From Acidimicrobiales bacterium (GTDB lineage: Bacteria > Actinomycetota > Acidimicrobiia > Acidimicrobiales > SZUA-35): a stretch of DNA of 64,000 nucleotides. The position numbers and the translations under genes are program-made. The notes below the pieces were generated by a model. That model was not told the origin of the DNA. It did no database searches and saw nothing but the letters and a program-made list of their open reading frames with translations. Below, piece after piece: positions 58,427 through 64,000 of this stretch (the first letter of the stretch is position 1; the number at the start of each line of letters is the position of its first letter). The DNA is taken from positions 171,779 to 235,778 of the forward strand of contig JAHDDW010000004.1 in assembly GCA_020629155.1 (NCBI GenBank), in the 5' to 3' direction.

Positions 58427-60907
58427 TTAAGCGGGTGCTAAAGAAGGCGTTGTTGATTTATCGCCTTGGCGTTTCGTTCCTTTGAAAAGGATCAGCGGGT
58501 TGCCTAGCAAATTGAGATATCGAGAGAAAAATGTGGTGTTCTGCTTCACTGTTTTCTCAACCTCGTTTGAAGCATGAAATGCTTGTGCCCCTTGTTCATT
58601 TGAGATGCCCTCAGGGCTGTACGCTGCGAGCGTACTCGTATTTGCTAAGGCATAGAGGGCCGCTGGGTTCTGATAGGTTTGTACTGGTAAACGAGCTGCA
58701 AATTCAGAACAAGTTTCAGATTGCAACTGGCGATGCTGCGTTGACACCATACACAACTCTTGAATATGTTGCCAGGAAAGTGTTGCTCCTTTAGCGTTAT
58801 CTAGAGGGTTATTAGCTTGTAAAAGTCCAGTTATTTTATTTCGCCGCAGGTTTCTCTTTAGGCTATAGAAAGCTGGAAGCAGCACAGGGTAAGCAAGAAG
58901 TAGCACAGTAAACCCGATCCATTTCCACCACTTTGACAGGAAATTCTTGAGAAATGCAAACGAGAAGGAAGTATCAGCGTCAAAGGTTGTGAAACTTACT
59001 TCTTTAGGTTCAGCAGGTTCTTGCGCCTCTGGGCTTTCAGACTGGCCGCCTTCTGGCTGTGGTGCTGGTTCTGGCTCTGGGAGCGGTTCCGGTTCTGGCT
59101 CAGGTGTGGTTTGGCCGCCTGGGTCTACCGTTGAGTCTTGCGCAGAAGGAAGGCCTGTATAATCAGTGCTGCCTGGGAGGCCACGGCCTGGTGTTGGCTC
59201 GAAAGGAACCCAGCCGAGTTCTTCACCAAAGTAGACCTCAGGCCAAGCATGTGCGTGTTTGCCTCGGACTTCGTAAATTGCCTCGCCAGCTTCATTCGTG
59301 CCGACAGGCTCACCCCAGGTAAAACCAACAGCGACCCTTGCTGGCACACCAAGTTGGCGTGCCATAACAGCAAACGTTCCAGAGAACTGCTGGCAGAAAC
59401 CTATTCTCGTGTTCAAAAATGATTCGAGTGCATCTTCACCAGGTTCTAGCGGCGGTAAATCCAAGCTGTATTCATAGCCTTGGAAATGATTTTGTAACGC
59501 TACCATCTGTTCGTAACGGCCGTTAGCGTCAGCAGTAACTTCTTTAGCGGTCTGTTCAACAATCGGAGGTATATCGTACTGGCCGTTTGCTGCGCTTGGC
59601 AGCTCCAAATAAATATCATCTCCACTAAAATCTGGTTGTAATGATCGAGAAGCCTCTTGGAGCTGCGCTTCAGTGTATTTCGGCAATGCTGACTCGACGC
59701 TATAAACTAGGTTCTGAGTATTGCCTTCTTCCTCGTCCTCATCGACAGTGATTGTCTGTGTTGCATTATCAGTACTTAATTTTTTTGTAGAGTCAAGCAC
59801 CTTAATAGGTGAAAGAGCTGCTGGAACCCAAACGTTTTGATCGACTTTAGCTTCACCGTCATATCGGCGCTGGATGCTTAAAGAGCGAATATCAACCGTG
59901 TGTTTCAACGTCGCATTTGAGGTTGGGAGTTCAGGCTGTTTGAAGCGGCTGTCTTTGCTGTCTCCACCGATTTTAACTTCCCAAACTGAGGTAGAAAAAC
60001 CGTTATCGTCAGCTGTGTTTCTATTCTTATAGGTTTTTAGGCCCACCATACGCCAATACGCTTGATCGCTCGCTGTTACATTAAACAGAACGTCGTCAGT
60101 TTGATTAGCCAGACGGTCACGTAAGTCAAGGTATGGGTTCGTAACAACGCGTTCGCTTGCTTTGTCGTCAAGGTCATACCATGGTTTATCTTGCGCCCCA
60201 GGCAGCATATGGCCATAAAGCGCACCGCTGGTCACTGCGATGGTTGTGAGTACCACGCCGCTTGCGACCATAACGTTTAAGCCCTTTTTCTTGTTTCCTC
60301 CGAGCCAGGTCAACGATTTGCCAAATTTAGAATATCGCTGGGTAATCGCCCAGATTCCTACAGCTGAACCAAAAACAAGTGTGGCAACAACTTGATGTTG
60401 TTTTGAATTAATCGGCGGGATTGAAGCAAAAACAAAAAGCAGCGTTGGTGGGAGTACAGGCTCAAACGCTAGTTTTAAACGCAGAGCTCCCCAGTCAGTT
60501 AAGAACGCCATGATCCAGGCTGCTATAAGTGTTGGGGCGAGAAAAGCGTCGTTAACGGTGACGGGGGACCGCTGCTCTTTGAAACTAGCGACAAGTTCTT
60601 GCGCTAAAAATCTTGCTTCTTCAATGGTTGCTCCCGTGGGAATAACCATTGCGGTTGCTGTTCCAGGTGTGAATCTATACACCAAAAAGCCAAGTAGCGT
60701 GCCGAAAGAAACAATCATGGCAAGCAACAAAGGAACTTTTAAAAGTCGCATGCCAGCTGCAAGTAATGTTGAAACTAATGCGGTGATAATCATTGGCGTA
60801 AGCGCACTTGTAGCGTCAAAGACTCGTATGAAACCAAAAAGCGCAGCAGGTGTTAAAAGTGCGGCTGCGACTTCAAGCTGTAATTGAAAAGCACTTTTCT
60901 GTTCCAT
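58427..60907 (-). CDS. TgpA-like membrane transglutaminase (DUF3488)
   Basis: An 826-residue protein. Six or so N-terminal helices (DUF3488) up to residue 230 precede an extracytoplasmic region with a transglutaminase core at about 440-560: the catalytic Cys in NTRIGFCQQFSGTFAVMARQ, His in KHAHAWPEVYF and the acidic residue in GWVPFEPTPGRG. A Pro/Glu-rich linker and a last helix (WIGFTVLLLAYPVLLPAFYS) lead to a cytoplasmic DUF4129-like tail. With the DUF58 and MoxR genes upstream it forms the classical moxR-DUF58-tgpA set, proposed to act in envelope protein maturation. GAGGTG lies just before the ATG. Confidence 0.94.
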   Translation of the reverse strand: MEQKSAFQLQLEVAAALLTPAALFGFIRVFDATSALTPMIITALVSTLLAAGMRLLKVPLLLAMIVSFGTLLGFLVYRFTPGTATAMVIPTGATIEEARFLAQELVASFKEQRSPVTVNDAFLAPTLIAAWIMAFLTDWGALRLKLAFEPVLPPTLLFVFASIPPINSKQHQVVATLVFGSAVGIWAITQRYSKFGKSLTWLGGNKKKGLNVMVASGVVLTTIAVTSGALYGHMLPGAQDKPWYDLDDKASERVVTNPYLDLRDRLANQTDDVLFNVTASDQAYWRMVGLKTYKNRNTADDNGFSTSVWEVKIGGDSKDSRFKQPELPTSNATLKHTVDIRSLSIQRRYDGEAKVDQNVWVPAALSPIKVLDSTKKLSTDNATQTITVDEDEEEGNTQNLVYSVESALPKYTEAQLQEASRSLQPDFSGDDIYLELPSAANGQYDIPPIVEQTAKEVTADANGRYEQMVALQNHFQGYEYSLDLPPLEPGEDALESFLNTRIGFCQQFSGTFAVMARQLGVPARVAVGFTWGEPVGTNEAGEAIYEVRGKHAHAWPEVYFGEELGWVPFEPTPGRGLPGSTDYTGLPSAQDSTVDPGGQTTPEPEPEPLPEPEPAPQPEGGQSESPEAQEPAEPKEVSFTTFDADTSFSFAFLKNFLSKWWKWIGFTVLLLAYPVLLPAFYSLKRNLRRNKITGLLQANNPLDNAKGATLSWQHIQELCMVSTQHRQLQSETCSEFAARLPVQTYQNPAALYALANTSTLAAYSPEGISNEQGAQAFHASNEVEKTVKQNTTFFSRYLNLLGNPLILFKGTKRQGDKSTTPSLAPA

Positions 60908-61028
60908 TAGGGCACCTCTATATATAGTTTTACTGTTGCATCACGTAGAGAAGAACAAGCGAAAACCTGCATGACAGCACTTCGAGTGAAGCGAAAATGC
61001 TGGTGTGAGTTAGAAGTAGAAAAGCTTC

Positions 61029-62174
61029 TCATGATCGTACCGCCAAGGTCTTCTCCCAAAGAGATCTAAATTCTTGATCTGTTGTGTAGGATAACGCCCA
61101 TGTAGCATCAGACGATGGGCGTGAAGTAATTGGAATTACTTTTTTGTATCGGCTACGGCACAAAGAAACAGTTTTTGCTATCTCTTGTGAAGGGTTGCCA
61201 GTAATAAAAATGAGTGTGCCACCAAATCGGTTTCGTAAAAGCGTTTGCAGGCTAGTAATAAGGTTCGCATTTTCGTTTGGCTGGACGAGTGCTAGATTTC
61301 TTTCGAAGCCGTCAAGAGCTGATGCATCTGCTATTTCTATTGGATGATGCGCCGAGGTTGTCGTGAACCAAGTGGTGTCTTTCCCAGCATAGGCGCTATG
61401 GACAACGCTGTTAGCAGCAACAACAGCTCGTTCAAAGCTTTCGCTATCATAAACAGCAAGCGAGGTGTCTAGAACAATGGTGACGATGCCTAGTTTAACA
61501 TCTTCGTCTTGGCGAACCATAAGTTCGCCAGTACGTGCAGCCGCTTTCCAATTAACTTTACGAATATCATCGCCTATCACATAAGGCTTAAGGGCATAGA
61601 ACTCGTCACCGTTACCTTTTGAAGTTTGTGTCATCGTGTGTGTTTGTTTCATCGATCCAGAGCTTGCATCTAACGGTCGTAAAGGTAACAACCTGGGCCT
61701 GATGATTATTTCTTGCACACCAGCAGCGGTGCTATTTGATTTGTAAAGGCCCAATGGGTCTTGAACGGCTAATGTTAATGGGCCAACGTTTGTCACACCG
61801 CGCGTGGTGCTATGCAGCGGATAACTAACGCTTGTTGTTGCTTGTTTCGCAATAGGAGGGACTAACACTTTCGCAGTGCTTTCACCAGCTATGTTGTCTT
61901 GCGCCGAAAAAATAGGGGTGCTTGTCTTTGTCGAAGCGTTTGAAATTGACAGCGTTATTTTTGCTTCTTGACCTACACGAATTTTTTGTGGAGATGGAGT
62001 TCTCGCAACGCTAATATTTGGACGTTTCGCAAGTGCAGCTATGAGAGAAAGAACGAGTGCGGTAATACACATAGCAGCCAAAAGGTAAAACTCTAGAATG
62101 CCAAACATTCTGCCTAAGAAGATGGAGAGAATGCTTGCGAGCGCTAGACCAATGCCTGCCTTGGTAGGTCTCAT
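61029..62174 (-). CDS. DUF58 (von Willebrand A-like) membrane protein
   Basis: A 381-residue protein. Two N-terminal helices (GIGLALASILSIFLGRMFGI and YLLAAMCITALVLSLIAALA) precede a beta-sandwich region and the DUF58 signature YVIGDDIRKVNWKAAARTGE followed by LMVRQDED. The remainder resembles a von Willebrand A fold (IVTIVLDTSLAVYDSESFER). DUF58 proteins act with MoxR ATPases as chaperone-like modules. Its start and the MoxR stop share one base, so translation is coupled. It lies 121 bases before the transglutaminase gene. Confidence 0.93.
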   Translation of the reverse strand: MRPTKAGIGLALASILSIFLGRMFGILEFYLLAAMCITALVLSLIAALAKRPNISVARTPSPQKIRVGQEAKITLSISNASTKTSTPIFSAQDNIAGESTAKVLVPPIAKQATTSVSYPLHSTTRGVTNVGPLTLAVQDPLGLYKSNSTAAGVQEIIIRPRLLPLRPLDASSGSMKQTHTMTQTSKGNGDEFYALKPYVIGDDIRKVNWKAAARTGELMVRQDEDVKLGIVTIVLDTSLAVYDSESFERAVVAANSVVHSAYAGKDTTWFTTTSAHHPIEIADASALDGFERNLALVQPNENANLITSLQTLLRNRFGGTLIFITGNPSQEIAKTVSLCRSRYKKVIPITSRPSSDATWALSYTTDQEFRSLWEKTLAVRS

Positions 62175-63160
62175 TACGATCTGGCTTGAGGTATCGGAAC
62201 TGATTGAAGGATTGAAACAATAACAGATTCAGTTGAGGTTGATTGCAAACCTGCTTCTGGTCTCAACAAAATTCTGTGACCCATGACAGCCACAGCGCTA
62301 GATTTAATATCATCATCAGTTACAAATGTTCTGCCTCGTGATGCTGCTTTAGCTCGCGCTACTTTCTGCAAACTTAACGTACCTCGTGGCGACATGCCTA
62401 ACTGAATCGCAGGATGATTTCTTGTCGCCTCTGCAAGCAAAACAATATAGCTGCGTAACGCTGGCGCTATCTGTACAGCAGAAATCATTTGGCTCATCTT
62501 AAGAATATCTTGCACGCTAGCCACTGGCTGTAGTTTCTTTATAACGTTTTCGCTTTCATGCGTATGCAGAATCGCAAGTTCGTCTTCTCTTGTCGGGTAG
62601 CCAACAGAAACCTTCATCTGAAAGCGGTCTAGCTGACTCTCAGGCAGCGGATACGTTCCTTCTTGTTCAATAGGGTTTTGGGTGGCGACAACCATAAACG
62701 GGTCTGGCAATTGATGGGTGTTGCCGTCGACGGTCACTTGAGATTCAGCCATCGCTTCTAGAAGAGCCGACTGTGTTTTAGGGGCGGCTCGGTTAATTTC
62801 GTCTGCGAGAAGAACCTCAGAAAAGACAGGCCCCTTTTTGAATTCAAAAGTTGATGTTGTTCTGTTCCAAATACTCACGCCAGTGACGTCAGAAGGTAAA
62901 AGGTCAGGTGTGAACTGGATTCGGCCCATTTTAGCGCCAACGGACGCACTCATAGCTTTAGCAAGAAGTGTCTTCCCTAGACCAGGCACATCTTCAATAA
63001 GAAGGTGGCCGCCAGAGATCATACAGAGGATCGCATTATCTACGAGGAGAGGCTTGCCTCGAACAACGTATTGCACATTTTCTTTGATGGCATTAAAAGC
63101 CGAGGCAAATCTTTGGGCTCGCGCCGCATCAAATTGTATGGAAGTTGTTGCAGCGTTCAT
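62174..63160 (-). CDS. MoxR family AAA+ ATPase
   Basis: A 328-residue MoxR-type ATPase that remodels or activates proteins carrying von Willebrand A-like domains. Walker A is GGHLLIEDVPGLGKTLLAKA, Walker B VLLADEINRAAPKTQSALLE, with AMAESQVTVDGNTHQLPDP and sensor 1 in VVATQNPIEQEGTYPLPESQ, then the LDRFQM arginine. The C-terminal lid contains LGMSPRGTLSLQKVARAKAA. GAAGG seven bases before the ATG sets the start. It is the first gene of the moxR-DUF58-transglutaminase operon. Confidence 0.95.
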   Translation of the reverse strand: MNAATTSIQFDAARAQRFASAFNAIKENVQYVVRGKPLLVDNAILCMISGGHLLIEDVPGLGKTLLAKAMSASVGAKMGRIQFTPDLLPSDVTGVSIWNRTTSTFEFKKGPVFSEVLLADEINRAAPKTQSALLEAMAESQVTVDGNTHQLPDPFMVVATQNPIEQEGTYPLPESQLDRFQMKVSVGYPTREDELAILHTHESENVIKKLQPVASVQDILKMSQMISAVQIAPALRSYIVLLAEATRNHPAIQLGMSPRGTLSLQKVARAKAASRGRTFVTDDDIKSSAVAVMGHRILLRPEAGLQSTSTESVIVSILQSVPIPQARS

Positions 63161-63322
63161 GCGTCGCCTTCTCTATAGACAGCGTACACAATGGTATCGT
63201 CTCAATCGGCGCAGTTGCATTCACAGCGTCGAAATTCAACTTTTTTGTGAACATTGCCTTAGCAAGGGTAGTCTTTGCGCCACAACGCAGGTCTATCCGT
63301 AATCGTCATGCGTTACTGCTGT

Positions 63323-63328
63323 TAAACT
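63323..63328 (+). promoter_or_regulatory. Candidate -10 box (TAAACT) of the HTH gene
   Basis: TAAACT ends six bases before ATG 63335, which has no Shine-Dalgarno. Confidence 0.45.
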
Positions 63329-63334
63329 ATCTTT

Positions 63335-63910
63335 ATGTTGCATGCAATAGTTGAACATGAAAGAGTGCAGGCTTGTGTATCTCAAGAGCAGCTAGCACAA
63401 CGCTCTGGCGTAGATCTGGCTGTTATTCAAGAAAGTGAAGCAGGTCGAATCGCGCTGTCGGTAGAAATTGCTACAAAACTTCTTGAGTCGCTCGGCAAAC
63501 AGTTGGCTGTGGGAACTGTCTCACGTGAAAATATTTTGCCACAGATAATAACTGCAATGCGACGTTCTTTACAAGACAAGCTAGAAAATGAGGTTCTGCG
63601 TCTAGTGGCTGAACTGTATGGCAAGCTTGAGCATTGCAGTAATGAGCAGATTCTCCAAGAAACAAAAGCCGACCCCGGTTTGCTTGGCAACCCTAAATGG
63701 GATGCAATGGTCGCAGGAATTGTCGAAATGGCAACTCGTGCGAAAGGAGTGAGGGCTCCAACTTGGACAGCGCTAGAATCGCGTTTTGCTGAGCCATGCC
63801 ACTTTATCAGTCAGTACAAGTCCACTTGGGCGTCAGCTTTTGTGAATACACCGCCTGAGCTTGCAAACCGAGGTATATTTATCCATCACTCATCTTTGGA
63901 AAGTGTCTAA
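63335..63910 (+). CDS. XRE-type HTH protein, antitoxin-like
   Basis: A 191-residue protein. Residues about 8-60 are an XRE helix-turn-helix (ACVSQEQLAQRSGVDLAVIQ, then ESEAGRIALSVEIATKLLES). The remaining 130 residues are helical and end with TPPELANRGIFIHHSSLESV. This layout matches HTH proteins I associate with a following nucleotidyltransferase-like gene in actinobacteria, an AbiE-like toxin-antitoxin arrangement. Here the following frame overlaps its stop (TAATG) but closes after 15 codons, so it may be an orphan antitoxin or regulator. Confidence 0.75.
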   Translation: MLHAIVEHERVQACVSQEQLAQRSGVDLAVIQESEAGRIALSVEIATKLLESLGKQLAVGTVSRENILPQIITAMRRSLQDKLENEVLRLVAELYGKLEHCSNEQILQETKADPGLLGNPKWDAMVAGIVEMATRAKGVRAPTWTALESRFAEPCHFISQYKSTWASAFVNTPPELANRGIFIHHSSLESV

Positions 63911-63957
63911 TGCTGTTAACACAACAAGATATTCGAGACCTTCTACTAGTGTTGTGA
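63910..63957 (+). pseudogene. Possible remnant of a partner nucleotidyltransferase gene
   Basis: ATG 63910 overlaps the HTH stop and encodes MLLTQQDIRDLLLVL before TGA. The sequence resembles the first residues of nucleotidyltransferase-like partners (MLTxxDIxxLLxxL), so a gene interrupted at codon 16 is possible. A CACAACA/TGTTGTG hairpin spans the same stretch, so it may alternatively be an ordinary 3' region. The window ends 43 bases later without resolution. Confidence 0.3.
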
Positions 63958-64000
63958 TTGTTTAGTTTGTTGACTTTTGTGGTATGGTTGTTGTTGTGGT

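Noticed and set aside
1..64000. tRNA, rRNA, CRISPR or prophage genes
   Set aside because: I looked for GTTCGAATC-type T-arms, rRNA landmarks, regularly spaced repeats and phage structural genes. The few GTTCGAA matches are inside protein genes.

Overview
The window looks like chromosomal DNA of an actinobacterium of moderate to low G+C, probably of the Acidimicrobiia type. That reading rests on gene content: a four-gene conservon (CvnA-D type), an mtrA-mtrB-lpqB cell-envelope signalling operon, a PimB-like mannosyltransferase beside an SRPBCC protein as in mycobacteria, a class F sortase with a DUF4397 protein, a DUF3040 protein, a DtxR-type regulator and a moxR/DUF58/transglutaminase operon. 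About 58 protein genes are densely packed on both strands. I found no rRNA, tRNA, CRISPR array, prophage or intact insertion sequence.

Region by region. 1-3.9 kb (minus): a membrane pyrophosphatase cut by the window edge, an M18 aminopeptidase and a DUF4388 protein. 4.1-7.1 kb (plus): the conservon, divergent from the DUF4388 gene. 7.2-13.5 kb: dapF, selO, a DUF2200 gene, then a membrane-anchored sulfite-oxidase-family protein with a DtxR regulator. 13.6-20 kb: a surface beta-helix protein, a YqeY protein, a FIST sensor with a soluble hybrid kinase, a degenerate palindromic repeat and an M50-like membrane protease. 20.4-28 kb: a small basic protein behind a possible leader peptide, an M1 aminopeptidase, a 50-residue gene, a PH/SHOCT protein, and a class F sortase with a pseudokinase-DUF4397 fusion. 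28.4-38 kb: aroA, an ABC-F ATPase, an NHL/thioredoxin protein, mazG, a parvulin lipoprotein and surface proteins with Ser/Thr/Glu-rich stalks. 37.8-46 kb: a SWIM-SNF2 pair, a double-FHA membrane protease, queG, pimB and SRPBCC. 46.3-52.6 kb: an SMC-like protein with no P-loop, alaC, a lipoprotein-PKD-TadE-like operon and pfkA. 52.7-58.4 kb: lpqB-mtrB-mtrA, dinB and small membrane proteins. 58.4-64 kb: transglutaminase-DUF58-MoxR, then an HTH antitoxin-like gene followed by what may be a broken partner.

Envelope biology dominates: sensing (conservon, MtrAB, FIST/kinase, FHA protease, pseudokinase), assembly (sortase, TadE-like, parvulin, transglutaminase) and lipid glycosylation (PimB). A signal that cuts across the window is a TANNNT hexamer ending 6-7 bases before the start codon of at least fourteen genes, nearly all without a clear Shine-Dalgarno. 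This implies widespread leaderless transcription, and it also settles several GTG starts and supports a 50-codon gene. The most novel-looking items are the pseudokinase-TM-DUF4397 fusion with its sortase, the SMC-like protein without a P-loop, and the DUF4388 gene facing the conservon.
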